Positions 34,701-47,668 of a stretch of 64,000 nucleotides of DNA are shown here, in pieces. Positions within the stretch are counted from its first letter, which is position 1; each line of letters begins with the position of its first letter. Location of the stretch: positions 3,042,201 through 3,106,200 of the forward strand of contig NC_087379.1 in assembly GCF_963675165.1 (NCBI RefSeq). The letters are read 5' to 3'. The position numbers were made by a program, and so were the translations under genes. The notes under the pieces were generated by a model. That model did no database searches, was not told the origin of the DNA, and saw only the letters and a program-made list of their open reading frames with translations. The DNA is from Halichondria panicea (Eukaryota > Porifera > Demospongiae > Suberitida > Halichondriidae).

Positions 34701-37700
34701 ATAGAAAAAGAAATACATGTAGGAAGTATAGAAATCGGTTAAGACAGGAAATGGGTGTGGGGAAAAATACTAATCTCTTACGCTCATTACTATACTATGG
34801 TTTGCTTCATATACGTATAAGAATTTGAACTGCTAAATCAGTTTAACCCATGGAAAAAACTAAAATTTTGATCCGAGTACCATAGCTAAGGATTACAGAT
34901 TGTGATATCTTTACAGTATTGCATGTCTTATACATGCATGTAGAACTTCAAGTTCTGGTGAGAATTGTGAGACTGACAGACCTATTAAAGAACTATACAG
35001 GATGCACAGTCACGTGCATGTAGCACAAACTTTCTTAAGGCAAAGAGTGTCCTGTAGGGAGGCCAACATAAAAATGCATGCATCTCTGAATGACTTCATA
35101 TAGAGTGACTCACTGTGACAAAAACCATTCGTACATTTACATTTAATATATACTTGGGCTGTTACATGCAGTATAAGGGGAACATATATTATTATATATA
35201 CCTGAATAGTGCCACTCTTATAACCCACGGCTATTAGTAAGCCTTTATTAGAGATGACCCAGCATCGAGGGTTATCTTCAGGTACAAGTGGCAGACTAGA
35301 GACAACTATCTCAGCTTTCGTACCATATAACACCTGCAGAACACATGCATAGAACTCACACACACATGCAAATGGATCTACTCCTGATGGAACACATCAG
35401 CAATAAAATTATTATGCATGTCTCTGCATGTACATGCACATGTAGCCTCGTTCCCAGGCCGATTTTTTCTAAGAACAGAAGGGAGAAAAATAGGCCTGGT
35501 ATTGATTTATCTAGGCATAGTTGGGAACCGGAAACAAAAGCAGATTTTTCAGAACAACACTATTGTCGACAAGGGCAGCGTTGGTCCTGTAGTCCATCAC
35601 AAAGGGCAGCAATTGATAGCAAAGAGACTTACCATACCCAGTTATAAACTAGACAAATACCGTATATATGCTTGATCAAAGGCCGCGGCTACTAAATGTT
35701 TCATTTTGCTGGCAGAGGAGGCTACAATTTGAGAGAGGCCATTGTTTAATACCTTCTATCAAAAGGCCTGGGAATAAGGCTAGTACTTATGTAGCCTCGA
35801 TTCAAGGCCGATTAAAATACGGCCTGGTACCTATTGCAGGGGTGATAGTGCGCATGCGCTTCAAATTACCCAGAATATGGGTAATCGTACTACGAACGTA
35901 AAACATCAGTAAATTATACCGGAAATTAGTCCCTTTACTAAGAATATGTTTCGTAATACTTTATCTCGAGTTCTGTGAAGCTGTGGCTTATGCTGTCTTA
36001 GAAGGCTTGAACACTAGTTTTAAGACAGAAGAGGCTCTCATCTACGTCTAGGATGGTCCTATAGCCAGATTGTCTTAGCAAGTAGCAGTTTGAGGCACCA
36101 TACACTTCCCATAGCCTGTACAGATCCAAGGTAAGACATCCTGACCATACAACCACCATAGAGGTGTAGATGAGAGCCTCTTCTGGCGTCAGACTAGTGT
36201 GAAAGCCTTCTGGAACAATACAATAGAGAGCTAAGCTGATGTACAAAGATAGAAAATAGATGAGAGAAAGAAAAAAGGGGATTCCCCAGATTCTGGTGAA
36301 ACTAACGCATGCGCACTAACACCATGCAATAGGTACCAGGCCGTATTTTAATCAGCCTGGAATCGAGGCTAGTACTTATGTAGCCTTAATTCCTGCATGC
36401 ATGCATGTGTTTCCCTTACAACTATACAATTACATCAGTTTCTGTAATTTGGATTGTAATAAAACAGGGTAAGCATCTATTAAACATTTCTGGTACTTAG
36501 GGATTTACATGTATATATGGGGTGACTGCAAAAGTGGATTACACACAGAAAGTTTAATTTCTAAGGCCAATAACGGAAACACTTGTGTAGTACGTACTTG
36601 CATTTTCTTCTCTTTAGTGACGTAGCAAACAATCAATGGTTCAAATGTTGATGCTGAGATCTCGATGAAACTGGCAGAGAATCTTCGATGGTAGATGGTG
36701 TTAGAATGAGAATCTGTTTCTTCCTTACTTCCACTCTCATCGGTTTCGTCCAAGCACATGATCTACTCAGACAAGAAATATTGGTTATGTGACTGACCCT
36801 ATAATTATAGCTGGCTATAAACCCTTATTCATTGTATTGACAATAAATTATACTTAGGCTATTGCTACTGCCAATGTATAGCAACCCAAGCATGCCTACG
36901 GCCGTACAACACAACTGCAGAGCATAAATCTCCACAAAATATCTCTAGACTAAGAGTATCTGTACGAGTACCATCACCTTAATCACTCCGTTATCAGCAG
37001 CAGACAGAATGGACTTCATAGTTGGTGAGTAAAGGACACAGTTGACGTAGTCAGAGTGTGCTGGGTAAACACGAAGCAGCCTACCTTCCGGGAGTGACCA
37101 CATCTTTACGGAACCCTCGAAATCTCCCGTCAAAAGTTGAGAGTCGCCCAGTAGGAAATTGCATGAAAATACAGCCGTATCATTACGTATGATGGTATCA
37201 CAATTACAATCTTCCACAGTCCATACCTAAAAATCATAAATGAAACTTGAGTTGATGGTTGACAGGTTACCATGCATGCATGCAGCAAGGTCTATGCTTT
37301 CTCTTCTTTTAGAACTATAATTAATAATGCTTAGCCTTAGCCATACAATTTATAGCTAACGTACTCGAGCAGTGTGGTCCAGAGAAGCAGTAGCTAAGAG
37401 TTTTCCGTCTTGGGAGAATACACAGCTTCTGATATGTGAGGTGTGGCCGGTAAAGGTTGACTGTAGCTCACCCGCCAGGTTCCATATCTGTATGCATCAG
37501 GAAAACAGAATAGCTTAAACAACTACTTTCAAATTGCATGAACTTAATACGTATACAGCCACTCATTATTGACACGCTCACAAAGTACAAAAACAGATCA
37601 TTGTGTTGAAGCGTGCTCACTTCCATGCAGGCTACATTTTCTTTAAAAATCAACATGGTTATGAGGCTAAATTGTACTTTTGCTGAAAGAACACAACACA

Positions 37701-40700
37701 GTGCAAACTGTTTTGTAGCATTGTGAGCCATAATAATACACAATACAGCCTATCTCAAAAGTCTCACTCTGACTATCCCGTTCATAGAGCCGGTAGCGAT
37801 TGTCTCTCCACTTGGAGAGAAGGCACATGCCATAACTGCCTCTCCTACTGCCTGACTGTCACTGCGGGACAAACTATGGATGGGGAGATAAGTTGGAGAC
37901 TCGGTAGGAGTGTTCGCTGGTGACAAAGCTCCAGTATGCCATCCACAACGAATCCGACCAGTCTGGGCATACCATAACTGCATACAGGGTTTTGTGCGAT
38001 TTTGTAATATCACAAAGATTCAGCTTTAAAAATCAGCTTTGGAATGCATTTATTTGTATTGTGGAATTTTACAGTTTTAGCAATTCAGTTCATAATCCCA
38101 TACTGTGACTCACCATGACAACACAGTCAACGTCAGCTGATACGACAAGAGTTTCAGTTTCATCAGGGGAAAAAGCACAGCACGTGACTCCATACTCGTG
38201 ACCTTTGAAATCTTGTACTACAGTCTTCTTGCGCACATCCCAAACCTTAACATGTGCATAACTAAATTAAATATATAAAGTGTACACAAGAGCATTTGAC
38301 TATTATAGTACATTTATACTAACGCAATACTCCTATGCACAAAGATACTAAGGCACCTTTTGTATATATATACTAAGCATATTATACCATCATGCATGCC
38401 AGCCTCACCTTAACAGTGTTGTCCTCTGATGAGGATACAGCCAATTTGCCAGAACGCAAGAGATCACAGCAGGTCACCTGATCTGTGTGACCTCTGAAGT
38501 CTGCTAACACTATACCATTAGTAGAGTGCCACAACTGTGAAGGTAGACATTACTATAGTCATTTATGATACGTACCGGTACATGTTAGATCAAGAAAGTG
38601 AGAAAAAGATGGATTGATTATTATTGGCTACCTTGACTTCATTCCCTCCACAAGAGAGAATGTTTTTTTGGTCCTGAGAGTAGCAGCACTCGCTCACCCC
38701 CTCCTTGTGGATTTTGAGCTTGAGTGTGTTGTTTTCGTTGGTGCCTGACCACTCAGTACTGCAGGGGATGAGAGTTGAATACATGATAGTTCATGCATGC
38801 ATGTGCATGGGAGACTAATCAACCACATTGAATCCCTCCTGTGTAGTCAGTCCAGTTGCCTTCTTGACTCATTGCCCCACACCACTGACATCACCATTAT
38901 TGTCGACATTAATTTTACTTATAAAACTTTGATTGCTGGGAAATATAATTATTTTAACCCTACATAATGTCATGTACACATACATGGATGCGTATGGTGT
39001 ATACACATAAGTATGCAGGACATTGATTCTGTTCATACACAACGTGCGTACAACACATTCTAAGACCATACCACGAAACTAGCTGAGTGTTTGCCCCTGT
39101 AAAGATGCCATTTTACTTACTTCTGTTGAAAGAATGAATTTTTCCTTGGTTTTTCAAGGCCCAAGGCTTGCTTGCGAATGATATTATTGTGTGGGAGGAG
39201 GATAGCTTGCTGAATGACATCGTGTGAAGAGGGACGATGGGCCAGCATGAACATGTACTCAGACAGGAACCGTTCAAACTGGCAATAACTTGTCATGAAC
39301 TATGTGAGTGTGTGTATACGTATATACAAAAGTTAGCCCAGTTTGTGTGTTAGCGCTAGCAATTTATCATCAATGCTGCATTTTACTTTTGTTGGAATCT
39401 TGCTCCTGTATCTATCGTAGGCGGAGAGATAGGTGTTAGCACCTCCATGCTGGGCCACAGCAAGGAGCCACTTGAGCTGTGTCATGAGGTTGCCAAGCAA
39501 CTCATTGCTTTCAGCTGCAGCGACATGGGATAGGAGGTTCTGGAATATGTAGTTATCGTCCTCTAGTTCAGCAAATTCTCCATGACACTTCTTATGGTAT
39601 CGCTCGACTACCCTTGCATGGATCTTCATCTATTACAATGTATATAGTTTGAGGGTGGTGTTGGTGAGAGGATGACAGGAAATAGATGTGGTATGCTTGA
39701 CAGATTGAATTGTAGATGCGATTACCAATCGACTCACAGTATGCGCATGATAATGACAGACCAAGGATCCCCTAAACAAGTTATCCATACATGCAGGCAT
39801 TGTAGGTACTATAATTTGGATTGGCCTGTTAAACAATTAACTTGTACAGAAACCGGTCTTCATGCAAATTATTTGTCGCACATCATATACCCATTGTATT
39901 GATCGCCTTATAGTAAGTATATTATATAGTGTACCCACTTGTTGCTCTTCAGTTATCAAGTGCTTGAGATAATCAAGGAAAAGGTCGTGGATCTGATAAA
40001 GCAGAGCATCTTGGTTCTCCTCTCCCGGGTTGGCCAGCTGTGCCATAGAGTACTCAACCAGCTCTGGGGGGGGGGGGGGGAGGGGGCATGAACTACAAAA
40101 TAAACACTTGCTAGTATGTATACAGTCAAGCAGAATGACAATTTCTGAGCCACTATAATTATTAATGGTCGCTTAACAGATTTGAATTTTAAATTACGAG
40201 TTGTACGTACATGTAAATACATGCACAGCAATCTGAAATATACAGAGCTAGACTTCACATTGTCTATATCAAGCAGCTAGCTTATTTCGTACTTTCCATG
40301 ATGTCCTCTGTCTCGAAGATGTCCTCATTATCCCACATAGTGCTCAGGGCCTGTCCTGTGATCACAGTGCCATAGTCCAGCACCACAAACATCTCAAAGT
40401 ATGACTTCAAATCAGGAGGCAAGTAATTGACACTGTACGTGTATACAAGTGTTTCATGGAATACTACACTGTATAAGTGGGGGTAATGAAACTGCCAATG
40501 ATAACAACACGCAAGAGTAGATAAAAGTAAGAGTGTTGAACTCCTGTAGTAAACGTGAAACAGCTTAAATTGCGACAATACACAATTTCCATAATTTATG
40601 TCATAATTATAATGATACCTGAGCTCTATGGAACCGTTGAGAGTACATTTTTTATTCTCTTTAGTGCTAGCACGAAGTACAAGGGCCTTCGTCGCCAGTT

Positions 40701-43700
40701 GTGCAGCAATTTCTTTCCATCGAGTTTCAGTATTTTTACGCTTCAAAATGGGGCAGATAAGTCCTATGGCCATGGGAGACCCACGGCAGTACTTAACGAT
40801 TTCGCCGACGTAGGTGGAGAGGGAAGAGGGGTCGGCATTCAGCCAGCTGCCCATTAAGACACGAGATTCCGTATCAGTAAGATCTAGGTTATAAATAAAC
40901 ATTTATTATCCATGCAATTTCAACACATTCTGAGCAACTTTGGCAACAGAAATTGCATATGACTGCGTTGTTGTGAATGCAGGTGCATGTAGTGATCATG
41001 ACAGCTTAATCATAATTATAGGTACTGTTAGATATTATAGAAAGACTCCTAGCTTATACCACATTGACGCCACAACACTTCATTGGTCATTCATTTCTAT
41101 GTTCATATAGTGATACATACTACTGATTTTAACATCATTCGTACAACACTCCGGTTGTGAGACGTAAAACTAGCCGAGGGTTTGGCACTAGTTTTTATGC
41201 ATGGTCATGTAGCATACATGTAAATAAGATATACCACAACTATAATAATTATACTGTATTTACTTGATTAAACGCCCGGGCGTTTATTTCATATCAAAGT
41301 CTGTAAAGGGGGCATTTAAACGAGATGGCCACTTATTCGAAATGGGTGTTTATTGGTCATGTCTACTCCAAACTCTTGCACAGCAGCAGTTATTATGCGC
41401 TTTTTGGCTGCTGCCACAGCTCTCAGCTTAAGGTTACGGTATACTAATTGCTCATGAATAATTCATAAGATATTTATTTTCTTTATTTCTTATCACTACA
41501 TTATTTTTGTAACTAGCAATGATTATCAATGAAAAGAGAACATGAAACAATGCTAGCTATTATTGTAGCTAAAAGTATCTATGTCTTATAATCCAATGAA
41601 GTGGTCTGAGGTCAGCTGGAAAAAACTGAAAATTTTAGCGTAAAGTTTTATTGACTGCATAGCTTCCAGGTTGTCTTTCTGACCAGTATTCGATGCCTAA
41701 AGACTTACTGGAGGGCGACTCGAAGAGATCTTGTTCATAGAGACCTTACAGCAAAAAATATATCCTTGTTACTACTCTACAGTCGCCATATTAGCCTACA
41801 AAAACAGCTAGAAATGGCCGTAACTTTGTTTCAACTTACTCTCTTGGGAAAAACTCTTCGAGTCGCCCTGCCCCTTTATTCGTATAATAAGAAACAGCAG
41901 ACTATACGGTAAGGAGGGGTTTCTTGATGCTTAGAATTGACGCCAAGTGACCATTGCCAGATGAGAGCCATTTTACTAGTGTACTGCATTGAACACCCAC
42001 GCAAATTTGAGCGTGGGTGGAACAGTGTACCGTAACCTTAACTTAAGTCATAGGAGTGGTGTTTCTCCCTCTGTGTTGGTATCTCTCTCTCTCTCTGCCA
42101 TCATAAAAATCTATGCTGCCATGCTTGCAACGTGCTAGTTTAGCTCCACCCACAGTGCCACGCTCATACATGAGCGATTATTTAAGATGGGCGTTTATTG
42201 ACAAGGATAGAACTTTTACCATGGGCGTTTAAACAAGATGGGCGTTTAATCAAGTAAATACGGTACTCAAAAGATATAATTATTCTCTTTGTAGGTGTGG
42301 TGCACGTTAGTTTGCCTAACCATACCTATAGGATACAGCCTAGAAAGGGTAATTATGTGGAGAAAAAAATTGTTATATTCCAGCCAACCCTCACCTTCAG
42401 ATACTGAAATATTATGGACAATTCGAGTCTGGACTTCGCTAGCAATGGCGGCATTTCGTGAGGTGATGATCACATTGCGACAGGCAGAGAAGGCCTTAGC
42501 TACTTCAGGACTCCACACATCCTCCAAGATTAACAGGGATTTTTGGCTCTTGCTCATCACCTAGTAACAGCAAATTTTAATGAGATATATCAGGGCGGCA
42601 TACCCTCGCCGCTAAAATTTGCATTCAGGTACTAGTTGTATGTCTGAGTACATGTATGTGCAAAGGCAACCCTAAAACCCACCTAATTAACAACAATTTT
42701 CCAGGTGTATGTATGACCCTGGGTTTCCATAGCCGCCGATGTTACATACTAACAGGCAAGGTTTCATCTAGGATTAGAAGTTTAGGAGGAAACATTTCGA
42801 GAAATATTTGGCCATGCCCACTTGACCACACCCCCTATTACATGCTAATGCATCACAGTAGTTACACATATCATATAGACAGTAGATTCTACCTTATGAT
42901 TGGTGGTTACATGTAGTTGAATGTGATGATATCGATGTCATTATTCTACAACATTTGGGGGGGGGGGGAAGAGAGGTTAACCCCTACCCCACTAGATGAA
43001 ACCCTGACAGTTGAAATAACAATTTAATTACCTTATTTTATTAAATTTTTCTGGGGACAGTTAGACCCTCCCTTTCAAAGCGTGGCCCTTATTTCTGTAT
43101 GACACCTGTACTGTATATTGCTGGGGTTAATTGCACACTTTCCTGCCCTCAGGCTTACCACATACAACTCAAACAACAAAATGTGCTGTGGCTAGGCCTG
43201 TGCCAAATATTCAAATTTTTTCACCTATTATTCATTCACATTTGATCAGCCTATTATTCAACTTCATCACCCTATTATTCAAATTGATGTCACCTATTAT
43301 TCACATACATCACAGCGAAACAAAACACCTATAAAATATATAGCACCAAAAAATGGATCAGGTTCTGCCATGTAAAATGTGGGTGTGTTCTGAGCTACTG
43401 CGCATGTGCAACTCAATGAATATCATTAAACTGTTTTCACAGTGCCTATTATTCAAATTGTAAAAAGACTGCCTATTATTCAAAAAATTATTCCGGAATA
43501 TTTGGCACAGGCCTAGCTGTGGCTGACATAAAAATCTCTCCCATTTCCCTGAATTGGTTTGAAAGAGGCTTAGGTTGTTTGATATTATGTAACTGTTACA
43601 TTAGAGGCAAGAACAAGTGTACTCGTTATACTGCTTCCCTATTTGTTCTATATATTTATTATAATTATACATGCAATTGTATAAACACACACACATTTTG

Positions 43701-45132
43701 CAGGTAATCAGCGGCAGCCTCCACGGTGTGACGTGGTATATGTACATCATGTACATTTTCATCCAGTCTCAAAATGAGAGTCACTAGGTTATCGAGCAAC
43801 TTGGCTTTGTCCAAGTGATGATCAGCCATGTGACCCACTTCGAACCAGTTGACCCCACCGGGGAACACTGTCCGTAGCAAATCAGCATCCCTCACTGCCT
43901 CAGCTGTTAGCACCGTCTTTCCAGTGCCACCCATGCCATGGACCACCAGCCACCTGAAAGGAAGCGGTTGAAATAATAAAATTAGGGTGCAAAGGGTACG
44001 TATGTAATTTTAGGAACCATTTTTAGATGTGAAAAGAAAGGCCATGCAAGTAGCTAGCTTGGTAGCACACGTAATGCACATACGGCAATTGAGCACCCTG
44101 CATGCCATGCAAAATCTATGACGGAAACTAGCCGAGGGGTGGTCTATCTGCACAGCCGCACTCCACCTATTGCCCATCGCGATCTCTCTGCCAATTATAT
44201 GTAAACTGTACCAACAATATTAAATCTCAAAATTGTAGTCACACATTCTTACGTGTCTCCGTTAGCCATTTTTCTGAGTTCGTTGCGGATTTTCTCAATG
44301 AGGCCTTTCCTCTCCAGGTAGACCTTGGGCTGGAGTGGCACGCGCCCTTTCTCTGTCACCTTCTTCACTGCATGAGCACAGAAAGAGTGGCTCAATAAAT
44401 TGTACAGCTCCATAGCAAAAGGAAGGCAGTTTTATGTATACATGCACACCTTTGATAAGCCTGACTTCTTTAATGCCAAGTTGATTGAAAATATACCTGG
44501 GCCAGGGAAATTTTGGACAGATTTTTCTTTATCCAACTCAGAAGTATAATTGAACGAGTGTGCTTAGTTTACCTACCATATTTCTCGTCATCCATAACTC
44601 CAGACTCCTTGGAGAGCAGCTGTCCTATTTCTTTGCATTTCTCAGAGGAGCTCAACAGTACACGTACAAAACGAGTGAAATCTGAGGAGTCCCTCTCCTC
44701 CAAAAGATATAAGAGATGTTTCGCCTGGTTCTCAACTGTATCTTTCCCTCTGTGTGTGTGGAAAGGGCGGAGATTGCAGTGTGGTAGTGAGTGTGTAGTG
44801 TAGCATTTAGAAATTACTGTTTGTGCCGTGAAAAAGGAACAATCTTTTATGGCGATTTTGTCCAGCACGTAGCAATCTAGTCTAGTATAGTGCTGGTACA
44901 AAAGCGTCATGAGATTATGATTAATTATGATTGTGTAAATTCCAGCAACAAATTGGACTCACTCAGCATCATGTTTCTGCATGTCCTGTGTATTGATAAC
45001 TCCATTTGCCACAAGTTTGGGCAGTATCTCTACTAGACAGCCACCACTCAGTGAGCTCACTATTGCCTCCCGATGAGCACGCAGCGTGGCATGGTGGCCC
45101 CCCTTCAACACTCCTTCACCGTAGCTAAACAT
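31731..45132 (-). CDS. APAF1: APAF1 orthologue: CARD + NB-ARC + WD40
   Basis: Twenty-four exons on the minus strand give 1,304 residues, near the 1,248 of vertebrate APAF1. Exons: 44963-45132, 44577-44749, 44253-44367, 43695-43953, 42395-42560, 40619-40883, 40293-40468, 39939-40063, 39387-39629, 39121-39278, 38632-38758, 38409-38534, 38114-38245, 37768-37977, 37365-37487, 36978-37226, 36598-36762, 35202-35333, 34416-34577, 34012-34134, 33734-33865, 33397-33519, 33104-33223, 31731-31871. The start is an in-frame ATG just before the CARD (1-110, LRAHREAIVSSL). NB-ARC: Walker A HGMGGTGKT (158-166), Walker B LLILEDVW (248-255), sensor VIITSRNA, GSPMAIGLI, then winged-helix and helical domains. 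WD40 blades fill about 617-1304, ending VTIDNMGQLYVL like vertebrate APAF1. It should assemble an apoptosome and recruit a CARD caspase. Walker B has ED rather than DD. An acceptor at 40064-40080 follows a poly-C tract. Confidence 0.95.
32365..32701. mobile_element. MITE, family C, copy 2 (TIR TACCGTACTTATTCGA)
   Basis: A 337-bp element with inverted ends TACCGTACTTATTCGATTTA and the complement of TACCGTACTTATTCGATTAA, followed inward by GCGACCCTCCAAATATGCGA. It lies in the last intron of the APAF1 gene, opposite the other copy in the converging protease gene. Confidence 0.8.
35792..36371. mobile_element. Foldback element, 580 bp, 9-bp target duplication
   Basis: Long imperfect inverted arms (TAGCCTCGATTCAAGGCCGA... 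with GGTACCTATTGCA and GCGCATGCG on both sides). GTACTTATG flanks it exactly at 35783-35791 and 36372-36380. It lies in APAF1 intron 17. The arms match the palindrome at 2320-2378. No coding frame is convincing. Confidence 0.8.
41252..42265. mobile_element. MITE, family A, copy 2, split by a nested insertion
   Basis: Ends match copy 1 at 686-1056 (TACTGTATTTACTTGATTAA and its complement-type partner). The body is interrupted at a TTAA by the 606-bp insertion at 41432-42037. It lies in APAF1 intron 5. Confidence 0.85.
41432..42037. mobile_element. TTAA-targeting (piggyBac-type) non-autonomous element, nested
   Basis: 606 bp with inverted ends GGTTACGGTATAC / GTGTACCGTAACC, flanked by TTAA at 41428-41431 and 42038-42041. 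The uninterrupted relative at 686-1056 has one TTAA at the same position, so the empty site is known. TTAA duplication is a piggyBac hallmark. Internal arms (GGGCGACTCGAAGAG against CTCTTCGAGTCGCCC) form a second inverted repeat. Confidence 0.88.
43193..43515. mobile_element. MITE with 8-bp target duplication GCTGTGGC
   Basis: A 323-bp element with perfect 20-bp inverted ends TAGGCCTGTGCCAAATATTC and several internal CCTATTATTCA repeats. GCTGTGGC flanks it exactly (43185-43192, 43516-43523). An 8-bp duplication fits hAT-type mobilisation. It lies in APAF1 intron 4. Confidence 0.88.
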
Positions 45133-47668
45133 GTACTGTAGTCTGTATTTATAGCTAGCTAGACTGGTACAAATATTGGTCGTAGATCTACTATTATAAA
45201 ATGCAGGTGTTTTCGAGGCACTGTTGATATGCGCTATGCATGGGGCTTCCCCTCATTTGGGGCCCCCCCCCCCCCCGGGTGTTAATAGGGGGCGGGCTAT
45301 TGCCCAGGATCAACCGACATAGGCTAGGCCGGCCCCCATAGTGATTTAGAGAAGTCTTCAGTGCATCCAGTCTAGAGAGTAAAATACCATAATAATAGCC
45401 TAATAGGGGTGTGAGTAGTGGCACTCCTGGTTGTACTTATTATTAAAATGTATCTCAAGATTGGAACATTTCTAAAAAATTGTACCATTGGCCAGCTAAT
45501 CAATTACAATAGGCTACAAAAAAGTTTTAGTGGGAAATCATTTTAATGAAAATGGGGGTGATCGTATAAAAAATATGTGTAACATCAAATATCTCTGGAA
45601 CTAAAGTATTTCTGGACAATTTTTTTGTATCAAAAGTTAGACAATTTATTTAACAATTCATGTGTACACCTTAGCCGACAAGTTGCTTGAGTTCCATCGC
45701 TAAGCAAAAAGGTACCCAAAAAAACCCTGATAATTGAGAGTAGTCGCTATGCGTACTTATGTAAACTATACGAAATCATGTTAGCTAAACTATTCAGGAA
45801 TGTTGTGCCAGAGTTTCAGACCTTAGCCGACAACGATTGGTTTTTTCCATCGCTAAGCGATTGTCCACTATTGTTGTTTATTTTATAAGCCACCACATAC
45901 CTACCACCTTTGAGATATTTTATATGTAGATCTTGATCTAAGCTTCCAATACAGACAATAAAAAAAAAATACTGTGCACCTAAGCCCTTGGTCTGAGGAT
46001 AAAAATATATTGGAAAATCATTGTCCACAAATTGATCAGCAATTGTGCGAAGGAGGCTACAGAATCCTCATGCAAATGTTCAGGTGCCTCTACCGAGGAA
46101 TCAGCACCTGTGCCGGGCCGGTGCTTTTATTCAATCATCATCAGGTCACATTGAGAGTTTGGTGGACATCCCCCGACACATTTAAACTAGTGGCTCTAGT
46201 TGCTGTAAACTAAGTTAGAGTACATGTTAGGGATTGTACTAAGGACACTTCAGCTCAGCTCAGAAGATAATGGACGATTCGTGAAATTTCGATCAATATA
46301 ATACGGTACCTATTATTGTTACACATTACCCTTCAACACCCCCCAAAATATGGGATGAACATTGTGTAGCGAGGTTGCACTCCAGTGCACTAGTTAATTG
46401 GTAGAAGATTTTGAAAGAGCGATTGTAGTGTAGGTCTCTTATAAATCCCAGTGCATGGCGGTCTTGATAGAAACGACTCGGGAAGTATCAGCAAAAGCTA
46501 AAACTCCATCACTTAAAGCAGTTGTCATCCAACTCACTGAAATACAACATGCTGTTAGAACATGATAAAACAAGAAAAGTGTTGTTGAATAAACATGGGG
46601 TGTTTATGTTGCCACTTGTCATGTACTGTGTTTTTTTGTAGACTAGCTATAATTATGTTGTCTGATTATAATACTTACCGGTACTTGCTATCTAGAAACG
46701 TTGCGAGAAAAAAGATGGCAAAATTTTCATTGTGCGTTATACGATTAACTTACCGGTATACTTCCTCGATTACAGCTAGAATGCACTAGGTTAGTAGTGC
46801 TTGCAACGGACGTACACTTTTATACAACTCATTACGCTGGAAGTACTGTACAGCAATAACATGAATGACGGAAACTCTCCGTTTTTCAATCCTCCTGCCA
46901 TACTCAGACAAGGTTATAGTAGCATGAAGACTGGAGAGTGTTTAGAGGGAGCCAAAAGATCATGTGATCACATTGCGTATAGATCTACTGCAGAGGAGGT
47001 ACGACACGCATCTCGTGATCTCTCTTCAAACTTTTGACATGCTTTTTTGTGTTCCCCACAATTACTGTGACTAAGGCTTTCAGGTATAGAATAGTATACA
47101 TGTATAGTTAGACCTTGTTTCCATCATTGAACCCCAGTGAACCCCTATTCAGTTACGAGATATGTTTGCTATACGTGTTTAAAAATGAGTGCTCTATAGT
47201 TATATAGCTATGAAATGTAACATTCCACATAATACGTCAAAGCTAGCTATATAGTCTTATAGCAAGTTCAAGCTTCTTAGTTCGCCTGCATTTATTCGAC
47301 AACAAAGCTGTTTTGTGAGAAAAATCCGGTGTTGAGGCTATCGATGCTGTAAGTACACTATATACGTAGGCATCCACGAACACCGACCGACCGACTACTA
47401 TAACCCGTGGCGCCATGCACAGCCTACCTCGGGTTAATTATAGTGTGAGCAGATTTATATGCATGATTGTCTTGTAGAAATCATATCAACAAATCAATGT
47501 ATATTATAATTATTATACTGACAAGGATAATGCACGATAGACATGCAAAGTAAGACCTCCCTCTATGAATCATGCAGACCTGCTGTGTGCACTTTAATTT
47601 TGGGTTCTCAACTGAGCCCCCCCCCCCCCTCCCCTGAAAAGTGGTGATTCACTTGACATAATACACAA
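45133..47668. other. Intergenic region upstream of APAF1
   Basis: About 2.5 kb between the APAF1 start and the stop of the first oxidase gene. It should include the APAF1 promoter. I see a poly-C/G tract near 45265, low-complexity AT sequence, and a single-ended family B MITE fragment at 46991-47010 (CAGAGGAGGTACGACACGCA). Small frames here show no domain or splice support. Confidence 0.5.

Noticed and set aside
35998-36246. 82-codon minus-strand open frame in an APAF1 intron
   Set aside because: It lies wholly within the foldback element at 35792-36371 and is not in phase with the flanking WD40 exons.
46801-47037. 78-codon plus-strand open frame
   Set aside because: Its C-terminal part is translated family B MITE end sequence, so it is not a conserved gene.
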